Assembly: GCA_002298925.1 (NCBI GenBank) | Contig: DBMM01000109.1 | Span: 7,723 to 42,122, forward strand | DNA from: Geobacter sp. UBA698 | Lineage (GTDB): Bacteria > Desulfobacterota > Desulfuromonadia > Geobacterales > Pseudopelobacteraceae | Length of the DNA stretch: 34,400 nt | Direction of reading: 5' to 3' | Shown here: positions 8,664 to 16,617 of the stretch, piece after piece | How the letters are laid out: each line of letters opens with the position of its first letter | Position numbering within the stretch: position 1 is the first letter of the stretch | The notes under the pieces: generated by a model | What the model was told of the DNA's origin: nothing | Database searches by the model: none | Seen by the model: only the letters and a program-made list of their open reading frames with translations | Made by a program: the position numbers and the translations under genes

Positions 8664-9604
8664 GCGCCTTAAGAACGGCTGTCATCGGTGTGGGCTATCT
8701 GGGGAACTTCCACGCCCAGAAATATGCCGCCATCCCGGACGTGGAGCTGGTCGGCGTAGTGGACAACGATCCCGGGCGCGCCGCCGAGATTGCTGCCTCC
8801 CTGGGAACAAAGGCCTACGGCGATCACCGTGAACTGATCGGCCTGGTGGATGCCGTCAGCGTGGTGGTTCCCACCCAGTTCCACCATGCCGTGGCCCGGG
8901 ATTTCCTCTCGGCCGGCGTGCATGTGCTGATCGAGAAACCGATCACCGTCACCATCGCAGAAGCAGACGAACTGATTGCCCTGGCAGCCGAGCACAAGGC
9001 CGTTTTCCAGGTCGGCCACCTGGAGCGTTTCAACCCGGTACTGGTAGCCCTGGATGGTGTCCTGCAGGAACCGCTCTTCATCGAATCGGTGCGGATTGCC
9101 CCCTTCAAACCGCGCGGCACCGATGTCAACGTGGTTTTGGACCTGATGATCCACGACATCGACCTGATTCAACATATCGTCAAATCGCCGGTGGCCCGGA
9201 TCGACGCCGTGGGAGCTCCGGTATTCACCGGCGAGGAGGACATCGCCAACGCACGGATCGTCTTTGAAAGCGGCTGTGTGGCCAATGTCACCGCCAGTCG
9301 CATCAGCCTGAAGAGCGAACGCAAGATGCGCATCTTTCAGCGCGACGCCTACATCACGCTCGACTTCCAGAACCGCAAGGTGCTGGTGGCCCGCAAGGGG
9401 AGCGGGGAATTGTTTCCCGGCATTCCCAACGTAAAGGTCGACGAACGGGAACTGGAACCAGCCGACGCCCTGAAGAGCGAAATTGAATCATTCATTGCAG
9501 CCATTCGCGAGGGCAAGCAGCCACAGGTCAGCGGCCTGGACGGCAGAATGGCGCTGGAAACAGCCCTCAAGATCAATACCAGCTTTATCAGGAGACCGGC
9601 ATGA
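8660..9604 (+). CDS. gnnA: Gfo/Idh/MocA-family oxidoreductase, probable UDP-GlcNAc 3-dehydrogenase (GnnA-like)
   Basis: Its predicted role is NAD-dependent oxidation of the 3-OH of UDP-GlcNAc, giving the 3-keto sugar for transamination. The 314 residues show an N-terminal Rossmann fold (GVGYLG, glycines 10, 12 and 15), the family EKP motif (92-94, catalytic lysine 93), GHLERFNP (119-126) and a downstream IHDIDL histidine motif. It lies between lpxA and lpxB and is coupled by ATGA overlaps to lpxA and to the aminotransferase. This is the arrangement known for gnnA and gnnB in Acidithiobacillus ferrooxidans. A WlbA/WbpB-type enzyme acting on UDP-GlcNAc-uronate is the alternative. The family assignment is firm; the substrate is inferred from context. 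Confidence 0.8.
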   Translation: MSALRTAVIGVGYLGNFHAQKYAAIPDVELVGVVDNDPGRAAEIAASLGTKAYGDHRELIGLVDAVSVVVPTQFHHAVARDFLSAGVHVLIEKPITVTIAEADELIALAAEHKAVFQVGHLERFNPVLVALDGVLQEPLFIESVRIAPFKPRGTDVNVVLDLMIHDIDLIQHIVKSPVARIDAVGAPVFTGEEDIANARIVFESGCVANVTASRISLKSERKMRIFQRDAYITLDFQNRKVLVARKGSGELFPGIPNVKVDERELEPADALKSEIESFIAAIREGKQPQVSGLDGRMALETALKINTSFIRRPA

Positions 9605-10695
9605 TTCCGATGGTTGACCTCAAAACGCAGTACCACTCCCTTAAAGAGCAGATCGACAGGGCTGTCCTGGATGCCATGGAAAGTTGCCAGTTCATCCTGG
9701 GCCCCAACGTAACCGCCCTGGAGCAGGAAGCGGCCGCCTATCTGGGCGCCAGCCATGCCGTCACCTGCGCTTCGGGCACCGATGCCCTGCAGCTGGCCAT
9801 CCTGGCAGCCGGCATCGCTCCGGGAGACGAGGTCATCACCTCCCCCTTCACCTTCATCGCCACGGCCGAGGCGATCTGCTACGCCGGCGCCACCCCGGTC
9901 TTCGTGGATATCGACCCCAAAACCTTCAACATCGATCCGGGTCTGATCGAGGCCGCCATCACCCCCCGGACCAAGGCAGTCATCCCGGTGCATCTCTTCG
10001 GACAGCCGGCTGACATGGCCGCCATTGGCGCCATCTGCGAAAAGCACAAGCTGCTGCTGATCGAGGACTGTGCCCAATCCTTCGGCGCAGCCTTTAACGG
10101 CAAGATGACCGGGACAATCGGGCAACTGGGCTGTTTCAGCTTCTTCCCCAGCAAGAACCTGGGCTGCTACGGCGACGGCGGCATGGTCACCTGCGCCACG
10201 GCAGAGCTGGCCGAACAGGTCAAGGTGCTGCGCAACCATGGCAGCCGCGTGCGCTACCACCACCACGTCATCGGCTACAACAGCCGGCTGGACGACATCC
10301 AGGCCGCCATCCTGCGGGTCAAGCTTAAGCACATCGACGAGTTCAACACAGGACGCCGCCGGGTGGCTCAGCTCTATTCGGAACTGCTCAAGGATGTTGC
10401 CACCGTTCCCTTTGAAGACGGCAAGGGGGTGCATGTCTACCACCAGTACACCCTACTGAGCGACCGTCGCGACCAGGTCATGGCCCGCTTGTCGGAGCAC
10501 CAGATCGCCTCGGCGGTCTACTACCCGATCCCGCTGCACAGGCAGGAGGTTTTTGCCGAAGCATGCGCCCAGCTAACTCTGCCGGTGGCGGAATCAGTCG
10601 CCAGCCGCTGCCTGTCGTTGCCGGTTTATCCGGAGATGCCGGAGGAAACCGTGCGTCTGGTGGCAGCCACGGCCAAAGACGCACTGGCCAGCTAA
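9601..10695 (+). CDS. gnnB: DegT/DnrJ/EryC1 PLP aminotransferase, probable UDP-GlcNAc 3-aminotransferase (GnnB-like)
   Basis: Its predicted role is transfer of an amino group to the 3-keto sugar made by the preceding oxidoreductase, yielding UDP-2-acetamido-3-amino-glucose. The 364 residues show the family landmarks: the opening MIPMVDLKTQY, CASGTDAL in the cofactor phosphate region, EDCAQSFGA, and the Schiff-base lysine K185 in FFPSKNLGCYGDGG. It overlaps gnnA by ATGA and precedes lpxB. WbpE/PglE/FdtB-type sugar aminotransferases are similar, so context carries the substrate call. A large inverted repeat separates it from lpxB. Confidence 0.8.
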   Translation: MIPMVDLKTQYHSLKEQIDRAVLDAMESCQFILGPNVTALEQEAAAYLGASHAVTCASGTDALQLAILAAGIAPGDEVITSPFTFIATAEAICYAGATPVFVDIDPKTFNIDPGLIEAAITPRTKAVIPVHLFGQPADMAAIGAICEKHKLLLIEDCAQSFGAAFNGKMTGTIGQLGCFSFFPSKNLGCYGDGGMVTCATAELAEQVKVLRNHGSRVRYHHHVIGYNSRLDDIQAAILRVKLKHIDEFNTGRRRVAQLYSELLKDVATVPFEDGKGVHVYHQYTLLSDRRDQVMARLSEHQIASAVYYPIPLHRQEVFAEACAQLTLPVAESVASRCLSLPVYPEMPEETVRLVAATAKDALAS

Positions 10696-10696
10696 A

Positions 10697-10820
10697 ATCA
10701 AAACCTTAATACTCAACACAGAGACACAGGGAAAACGGAGAGGTATAGTAGCAGGCATGCCTGCAGCGATATCCGACTCCATTTTCTCTGTGTCTCTTTG
10801 CCTCTGCGGTGAAGTTTGAT
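10697..10820. repeat. About 124-bp imperfect palindromic repeat between gnnB and lpxB
   Basis: Arms of roughly 55 bases are imperfect reverse complements (ATCAAAAC to GTTTGATC at the tips, GAGACACAG to CTCTGTGTCTC inside). They are centred on a perfect 14-base palindrome, GCAGGCATGCCTGC, at 10751-10764. The whole gap between the two genes is this element. It has no open frame with homology and no terminator U-tract. From memory, similar CACAGAGACACAGAG-type elements are scattered in intergenic regions of Geobacter relatives, which would suggest a MITE-like or REP-like element. This needs a genome search. Confidence 0.8.
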
Positions 10821-11973
10821 CCCATCTGTTACTGAAAATAAACGCATCATGATCGTAGCAGGCGAAGCGTCCGGCGACATCTACGGCGCCGACCTGGCTG
10901 GCGAGGCCGCCAAGCTCGATCCGCATCTGCACTTCTTCGGCATCGGCGGCGCGCGCATGCGCGAGGCCGGGGTCGAGACCCTGGTGGATTCGGCCGACAT
11001 GGCCGTGGTCGGTCTGGTGGAAGTCCTCAAACACTTCAAGGTTATTGCGACCGCTTTTCTGCAACTGAAAAAGATACTGCGCAACAACCCGCCCGCACTG
11101 CTGGTCCTGATCGACTATCCCGGCTTCAATCTGCGACTGGCCAAAGTGGCCCAAAAAGCCGGCGTCAAGGTGCTCTACTACATCAGTCCCCAGATCTGGG
11201 CCTGGCGTCAGGGACGTGTCAAAAAGATCGCCAGGCTGGTTAACCACATGGCGGTGATCCTCCCTTTTGAGGCTCCCTTTTACGAACAGGCCGCTGTTCC
11301 GGTGACCTTCGTGGGACACCCCATGCTGGACATGGTGCGGGTTGCCATGGAACGTGATCCGGCTGCCGCCAGCTTCGGCCTGGATCCCGGCCGCAGAATC
11401 GTCGGACTCTTTCCGGGCAGCCGCAAGAACGAGATCGAGCGCCTGCTGCCGGTCATCATCGCCGCCGCCGTGCAGCTTAAAGAGCGTTTTCCGGACATCC
11501 AGTTCATGCTGCCGCTGGCATCCACCCTCCGTTCCGACGACATCACCCCGCACCTGGCGGCTGCCAATCTGGAGGTGACCATAACCCGCGAGCGGATCCA
11601 CGACATGATCCGGGCCTGCGACGCGGTCATCTCGGTATCCGGCACCGTCACCCTGGAAATCGCCCTGGTGGGCACCCCCATGGTGATCATCTACAAGCTG
11701 TCGCCCCTGACCTACCAGCTGGCCAAGCGGCTGGTGAAGGTGGAGCATATCGGCCTGTGCAACATCGTGGCCGGGGAAACGGTGGTCAGGGAACTGATCC
11801 AAGACGAAGCCTGTCCTGAAAAGATCTCTGCCGAAATCGGCGCCATCCTGAGCGACCCGGCCTACAACAGCGCCATCAAGTCAAAACTGGCAGCCGTACA
11901 CAACAGGCTCGGCCGGGGCGGAGCCTCCGCAAATGTCGCAAAATTGATCAGCAGATTGATGGATCCCCAATGA
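10816..11973 (+). CDS. lpxB: Lipid-A-disaccharide synthase
   Basis: LpxB (GT19) condenses lipid X with UDP-diacylglucosamine to form the lipid A disaccharide at the inner face of the cytoplasmic membrane. Family motifs are clear: VAGEASGD near the N-terminus, GIGGARM, DYPGFN, SPQIWAWRQGRVKKI and VGHPMLD. The start is uncertain. The TTG at 10816 gives 385 residues, but it lies in the last bases of the upstream palindromic repeat. The ATG at 10849 would begin at MIVAGEASGD, shorter than usual for the first strand. I chose TTG because KRIMIVAGEASGD is then complete and a GGTGA lies just upstream. The stop overlaps msbA by ATGA. Confidence 0.93.
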   Translation: MIPSVTENKRIMIVAGEASGDIYGADLAGEAAKLDPHLHFFGIGGARMREAGVETLVDSADMAVVGLVEVLKHFKVIATAFLQLKKILRNNPPALLVLIDYPGFNLRLAKVAQKAGVKVLYYISPQIWAWRQGRVKKIARLVNHMAVILPFEAPFYEQAAVPVTFVGHPMLDMVRVAMERDPAAASFGLDPGRRIVGLFPGSRKNEIERLLPVIIAAAVQLKERFPDIQFMLPLASTLRSDDITPHLAAANLEVTITRERIHDMIRACDAVISVSGTVTLEIALVGTPMVIIYKLSPLTYQLAKRLVKVEHIGLCNIVAGETVVRELIQDEACPEKISAEIGAILSDPAYNSAIKSKLAAVHNRLGRGGASANVAKLISRLMDPQ

Positions 11974-13721
11974 ATACGACCCTTAAACGCACCCTCGCCT
12001 ATTTCAAACCCTACTGGAAGCTGATCCTGGTGTCGGCCATCTGCTCGTCGGTTGTCGGCGGCATGGACGGCGCCTTCGCCTGGCTGGTGGAGCCGGTCCT
12101 GAAAAAGATCTTTGCCGGCAAGGATACGGGCATCTTCCTGCTCGTACCAATTGGCATCATCATCTTGTTCGTTATCCGGGGCGTCACCCGCTTCACCTAC
12201 GATATGACAATCAAGCTGGCTGGCCAGAAGGCAATCCAGGACATCCGCAACACTCTGTATGACGGCACTATTCACCAGGATATGGCCTTTTTCGCCAAAG
12301 AGTCCACCGGCGAGTTGATGTCCCACATGACCAACGATATCACCCAGATGCAGGAAGGGACGGGACAGGTCATCTGCGGGCTGTTTCGCGACCTGATATC
12401 CGCGCTCTCCCTATTAGGGGTGGTCTTCTACCGTAACTGGGAACTGGCAATCATCTCGTTCATCGTCATTCCTGCCACGGCCTATCCCGCTCAACTGATC
12501 GGGAAAAAAATCAAGAATGCCTCCGGCCGGAGCCTCAACGTAATGGGAGGAATCACGTCCACCCTTCAGGAGACGTTTTCAGGTATCAAGGTCATCAAGG
12601 CTTTTGGCCTGGAACAGCGGACGGCGGAACGATTTCGCGCCATAAATCTGGACTTTTATCAGCAGATGCGCCGTTACATAAAGTACGAATCTCTAGCCAT
12701 GCCGGTTACGGAAGTCATCATCTCCTTGGGGGTCGCAGGGGTCATTTATTTTGGTGGCAGTCAGGTCATGTCAGGACGCATGACCGCCTCGGAGTTTTTT
12801 TCGTTTATCACTGCCATGGTCATGATGTTCAATCCGGTCAAGAAACTGCAATCGTCATATAATATTCTGCAGCGCTCAACTGGTGCGGCGGAACGTGTAT
12901 TCAGACTTATGGATCAGCAACGCTCGATCTACGATCACCCGGGTGCTCTGGAAGTCGGCCGTTCGTCCGGCAGTGTCGAATTCCGCAATGTCTCTTTCAG
13001 CTACGATAAGGAACCTATTCTGCAGAATATTTCCCTTACAACCAGGAGCAACCAAATGATTGCCCTGGTTGGGCCGTCGGGTGGCGGAAAAACAACGTTG
13101 GTATCGCTGCTGCCCCGCTTCTATGACGTAACCGATGGAGCCATCTTTATCGATGGCCACGACATCCGCAACATCTCCATCAATTCCCTTGTCAGTCAGA
13201 TTGCACTGGTGGACCAGGAGACAACCCTGTTCCATGAAAGTATCGCCAACAACATCCGCTACGGCAAGCCGGGTGCCAGCCTGGACGAGGTGATAAGCGC
13301 GGCCAAAGCCGCCTTTGCCCACGACTTCATCCAGCAGCTGCCGGAAGGGTACGACACCAATATCGGCGACCGGGGCGTACGTCTGTCCGGCGGCCAGCGC
13401 CAGCGCATCTGTATTGCCCGGGCGCTCCTGAAAAACGCGCCGATCCTGATTCTGGATGAAGCCACCAGCGCACTGGACACCGAGAGTGAACAGATGGTGC
13501 AGCAGGCCCTGGACAATTTGATGGTCAACCGGACCACCTTTGTCATCGCCCACCGCCTTTCCACCGTTCTGCATGCGGACATGATCATCGTTCTCGAAAA
13601 GGGGCGCATCGTCGAGAGCGGCACCCACAACGACCTGCTGACCAACAGCGGACTGTACAGCCGGCTGCACGCCCTTCAGTTCAGCGACCGGGATGCCGGG
13701 GAAATTGCCAACGAACCATGA
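11970..13721 (+). CDS. msbA: Lipid A export ABC transporter, MsbA type
   Basis: This half-transporter, a homodimer, flips the lipid A-core across the inner membrane. The 583 residues comprise a six-helix membrane domain (about 15-310) and a nucleotide-binding domain (about 330-575). The latter has Walker A GPSGGGKT (368-375), signature LSGGQ (472-476) and Walker B ending D496-E497. Size and fused architecture match MsbA (E. coli 582). It overlaps lpxB upstream and the acyltransferase gene downstream by ATGA. Generic multidrug exporters share the architecture, but its place inside a lipid A operon supports MsbA. Confidence 0.93.
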   Translation: MNTTLKRTLAYFKPYWKLILVSAICSSVVGGMDGAFAWLVEPVLKKIFAGKDTGIFLLVPIGIIILFVIRGVTRFTYDMTIKLAGQKAIQDIRNTLYDGTIHQDMAFFAKESTGELMSHMTNDITQMQEGTGQVICGLFRDLISALSLLGVVFYRNWELAIISFIVIPATAYPAQLIGKKIKNASGRSLNVMGGITSTLQETFSGIKVIKAFGLEQRTAERFRAINLDFYQQMRRYIKYESLAMPVTEVIISLGVAGVIYFGGSQVMSGRMTASEFFSFITAMVMMFNPVKKLQSSYNILQRSTGAAERVFRLMDQQRSIYDHPGALEVGRSSGSVEFRNVSFSYDKEPILQNISLTTRSNQMIALVGPSGGGKTTLVSLLPRFYDVTDGAIFIDGHDIRNISINSLVSQIALVDQETTLFHESIANNIRYGKPGASLDEVISAAKAAFAHDFIQQLPEGYDTNIGDRGVRLSGGQRQRICIARALLKNAPILILDEATSALDTESEQMVQQALDNLMVNRTTFVIAHRLSTVLHADMIIVLEKGRIVESGTHNDLLTNSGLYSRLHALQFSDRDAGEIANEP

Positions 13722-14641
13722 AAAAAATCTTCTGGCTGGCACAGGCAGCTGTCTTTTATGCACTCACCCTGATCGCCGCGCTACTCCCGGCTGCGATCAC
13801 CTACCGCGCTGGGGCGCTGGCCGGACTGCTGATACCGCGCCTGATCCCGAAAAGACAGGCCATCGCCGTTGACAATATCCGCCAGGCACTGCCGTTCATG
13901 AAGGCACATCCGCTCTGGAATTCGCCCTGCGATGACGCCCAGGAACTGGCCCGGGAGACCTTCAAAAATCTGGGACGTTCGTTGATGGAAGTCTGCCGCC
14001 TGTACCACGGCCGCGGTGAAGATGTGATCAACTCCATCGAATTGCGCGGACGCGAACATTACGAATCCGCCAGGGCCAAGGGGAAGGGATTGATCTTTTT
14101 GACCGGCCACTGCGGCAACTGGGAACTGGTGGCGCTGGCATTCAGCAGTCTATTCGGTGAAGGCATGTCGGTGGTTGCCCGCAGACAAAACAACCCCTAC
14201 CTTAACCGCATGGTCGAACGGATGCGCATGCGCTACAACAGCACCGTTATCTACAAACAGGGTGCCCTGAAGGGTATCCTGGCGACACTGAAAAAAGGTC
14301 AGTTGATCGGCATGCTGGCGGATCAGGCGGTATTCCGCGAGGATGGGGCCCTGATTGAGGTCATGGGACGCACGGCCTGGGCTTCAAAAGCCCCGGTCGT
14401 CATCGCCCAGAAAAGCGGCGCCCCGCTGCTGCCCACCTTCATCCATCGGGAAGGACAGCGGCAGGTGATAACCTTCTACCCGGAACACAACTTCAGTGGC
14501 GATATGAGTGACGAGGGGATCCAAAGAGAGACGCAGGCGCTTTCCCGCTATGTGGAAAATTACGTTGTGGCCCATCCGACCCAGTGGTATTGGGTGCATC
14601 GCCGCTGGAAGCGGGCAGGAGAAATTTCAGATGCAGCGTAA
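13718..14641 (+). CDS. lpxL: Lipid A late acyltransferase, LpxL/HtrB family
   Basis: It transfers a secondary acyl chain from acyl-ACP onto a lipid A precursor at the inner membrane. The 307 residues begin with a hydrophobic anchor (about 5-38) and contain the catalytic H-x4-E dyad at H131 and E136 (TGHCGNWEL), nearly the numbering of E. coli LpxL (H132/E137). VVARRQNNPYLN and GMLADQA are further family motifs. It is the only late acyltransferase in the window, so which chain it adds is unknown. It overlaps msbA by ATGA, and its 3' end overlaps the PAP2 gene by 11 bases. Confidence 0.9.
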   Translation: MKKIFWLAQAAVFYALTLIAALLPAAITYRAGALAGLLIPRLIPKRQAIAVDNIRQALPFMKAHPLWNSPCDDAQELARETFKNLGRSLMEVCRLYHGRGEDVINSIELRGREHYESARAKGKGLIFLTGHCGNWELVALAFSSLFGEGMSVVARRQNNPYLNRMVERMRMRYNSTVIYKQGALKGILATLKKGQLIGMLADQAVFREDGALIEVMGRTAWASKAPVVIAQKSGAPLLPTFIHREGQRQVITFYPEHNFSGDMSDEGIQRETQALSRYVENYVVAHPTQWYWVHRRWKRAGEISDAA

Positions 14642-15320
14642 TCCATGGTATGAAGTCATTGTAATCACCGCTTCTCTGGTTGCTATCACGGGGCTGATTG
14701 CTGTAAGCGGACTGGACCTGCTTGTCTCTTCCCGCTTTTACATTGATGGCCGATGGCCTCTGGGAGAGCAATTCCCCTGGAAACTGCTTTACCGCATTGA
14801 CAGATATCCTGCTCTGCTTCTGGCTACTGCCGGTTTATGGGTAGCCACCACTTCCCTAATCAAAAAACCAAAATCGAACCGCAATGCACGCAATGGTGTG
14901 TTCCTTGTTCTTTTCCTGATCCTGGGACCGGGCCTGCTGGTCAACACGGTCTTCAAGGACTGTTGGGGCCGCCCCCGCCCCCGGGAGATCGTCCAGTTCG
15001 GCGGCCCCAAGCAGTTTCTGCAGCCCTGGCAGAAAGGCATCAGCGGCCAGGGGCGCTCCTTTCCTTCCGGCCATGCCTCGGCGGCCTTTTTCATGAGCGC
15101 TCCCTTCTTTATCTACCGCCGCCGCCGTCCGCGCCTGGCCAGGGGCTGGCTGGTCGGCGGCATCTGCTTCGGCCTGCTGATGAGCATTGCCCGCATTAGC
15201 CAGGGGGGCCACTTTTTGAGCGACATCCTGTGGGCATTCGGCATGGTCTATCTGACCGGACTGCTGCTGTCGGCTGCCATGGGGCTTGACCGCGCAGACA
15301 AGCAATCGTCAGCGCTCTGA
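14631..15320 (+). CDS. PAP2-family membrane phosphatase, candidate lipid A phosphatase
   Basis: This is a PAP2 acid phosphatase of 229 residues with several membrane segments. All three signature motifs are present: KX6RP as KDCWGRPRP, SFPSGHASA around the catalytic histidine, and RX5HX3D as RISQGGHFLSD, with alanine in place of the usual serine before the arginine. I chose the ATG at 14631 because AGGAG at 14617-14621 precedes it and the product then begins just before the first membrane helix; the frame stays open further upstream. Its place between lpxL and waaA makes an LpxE/LpxF-like lipid A phosphatase or a Kdo-region phosphatase the best guess. Undecaprenyl pyrophosphate phosphatase is the alternative. 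Confidence 0.82.
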   Translation: MQRNPWYEVIVITASLVAITGLIAVSGLDLLVSSRFYIDGRWPLGEQFPWKLLYRIDRYPALLLATAGLWVATTSLIKKPKSNRNARNGVFLVLFLILGPGLLVNTVFKDCWGRPRPREIVQFGGPKQFLQPWQKGISGQGRSFPSGHASAAFFMSAPFFIYRRRRPRLARGWLVGGICFGLLMSIARISQGGHFLSDILWAFGMVYLTGLLLSAAMGLDRADKQSSAL

Positions 15321-15327
15321 AAACGGC

Positions 15328-16617
15328 ATGTTCTTCGTCATCTACAACATAATCTCCCTTTTTCTGTTCCTGCCGGTCTGCATCTACCACCTCTACCGCT
15401 CCCTCAGCCGCGGCAGACCACCGGCCTTTGGCGAACGTTTTGGTTTTATTCCTTGCGAGGTCCTTGGTAAAATCAAGCAGCGCCCGGTGATCTGGCTGCA
15501 CGCCGTCTCGGTCGGCGAGTCCATCGCCGCCCGCCCCCTGCTTAAGGCCCTGCGCGCCCGTTACCCCGGCCATGCCATCCTGGTGTCCAACACCACCGAG
15601 ACCGGCCGCAGCATCGCCGCGGCCTTCCCGGAAAAAGACCTCTGCATCTATTTTCCCTTCGATTTCCTGCCCGCTGTGCGCCGCGCTCTGGAGAGAATCA
15701 GACCGGAAGTGATCATCATCATGGAGACCGAGATCTGGCCCAACTTCACCCGCGAGGCCAGCCGCCGCCAGATCCCGGTGATCCTGGCCAACGGCCGCAT
15801 ATCGGACCGTTCCTTCAACCGCTACCTGCGCTTCAGCTGGTTTTTCAGTCATGCGCTGCAACTCTTCTCCAATCTCTGCATGCAGACCGAAACGGACCGC
15901 CAGCGCATCATCGCCATCGGCGCACCTAGTGAGCGCGTGCTGAACGGCGGCAACCTCAAGTACGACATCCCCTTCCGCCAGGTCGCAGAGGAAGAAAAAA
16001 CGGATCTCCGCAGGCAGTACGCCATTCCCGCCGACCTGACCGTGATCTGTGCCGGCAGCACCCATCCCGGCGAGGAGGAACTGGTCCTGGCAGCCTTCAG
16101 GGAACTGCTGCCCGAGAGGGACGACCTGTTCCTGGTGCTTGTCCCGCGCCACCCGGAACGGGCGAACGCGGTGGCGCTCCTGCTGGAGCGGTCCGGTCTG
16201 ATGTATCGCCGCCGCACAGCCCTGAACGGTTTATCCACGCGGCTGTTTCACGGCGGAGAGGTGCTGCTGGTGGATACCATCGGTGAACTGATGGGATTAT
16301 ACGCACTGGCTGACATGGTCTTTGTGGGCGGCAGCCTGGTGGCCACCGGCGGCCACAACTTGCTGGAGCCGGCTTCCGTCGGCGTTCCGGCCCTGTTCGG
16401 ACCACATATGAACAACTTCTGCGAAATTGCAGCGCTGGTCCTGCAGTACCGGGCCGGACTGCAAGTCGATGATGCTGTGGGGCTGGCCCAGGCCTGCCGC
16501 ACGATAATCGCGGACACAGCTCTACGCAGCACTCTGGGACAGAACGGGCTCCGGATGATGCGGGAAAACGGCGGCGCCACCGAGCGGCACCTGGAGATCA
16601 TCGCCGGATATCTATGA
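15328..16617 (+). CDS. waaA: 3-deoxy-D-manno-octulosonic acid (Kdo) transferase
   Basis: WaaA (GT30) adds one or more Kdo residues from CMP-Kdo to the lipid A precursor. From the ATG at 15328 it has 429 residues, close to E. coli WaaA (425). It has an N-terminal membrane anchor (about 3-22), the ERFG motif with the likely catalytic glutamate E36, WLHAVSVGE, METEIWPN and the C-terminal GGHNLLEPA segment. A TTG at 15286 would extend it into the PAP2 gene and puts non-family residues before the anchor, so I did not use it. The number of Kdo units added cannot be read from the sequence. Confidence 0.94.
   Translation: MFFVIYNIISLFLFLPVCIYHLYRSLSRGRPPAFGERFGFIPCEVLGKIKQRPVIWLHAVSVGESIAARPLLKALRARYPGHAILVSNTTETGRSIAAAFPEKDLCIYFPFDFLPAVRRALERIRPEVIIIMETEIWPNFTREASRRQIPVILANGRISDRSFNRYLRFSWFFSHALQLFSNLCMQTETDRQRIIAIGAPSERVLNGGNLKYDIPFRQVAEEEKTDLRRQYAIPADLTVICAGSTHPGEEELVLAAFRELLPERDDLFLVLVPRHPERANAVALLLERSGLMYRRRTALNGLSTRLFHGGEVLLVDTIGELMGLYALADMVFVGGSLVATGGHNLLEPASVGVPALFGPHMNNFCEIAALVLQYRAGLQVDDAVGLAQACRTIIADTALRSTLGQNGLRMMRENGGATERHLEIIAGYL

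Noticed and set aside
9349..10443. A 364-codon minus-strand frame opposite gnnB
   Set aside because: It is antisense to a complete aminotransferase with catalytic residues, and no family is recognisable in it.
10697..10820. The large palindrome as a Rho-independent terminator
   Set aside because: It has no T-tract after the stem, and the gene downstream belongs to the same pathway and direction.
10594..11802. A 402-codon minus-strand frame opposite lpxB that runs through the palindromic repeat
   Set aside because: It is a shadow of lpxB. A His/Asp/Gln-rich composition and no motif argue against a gene.
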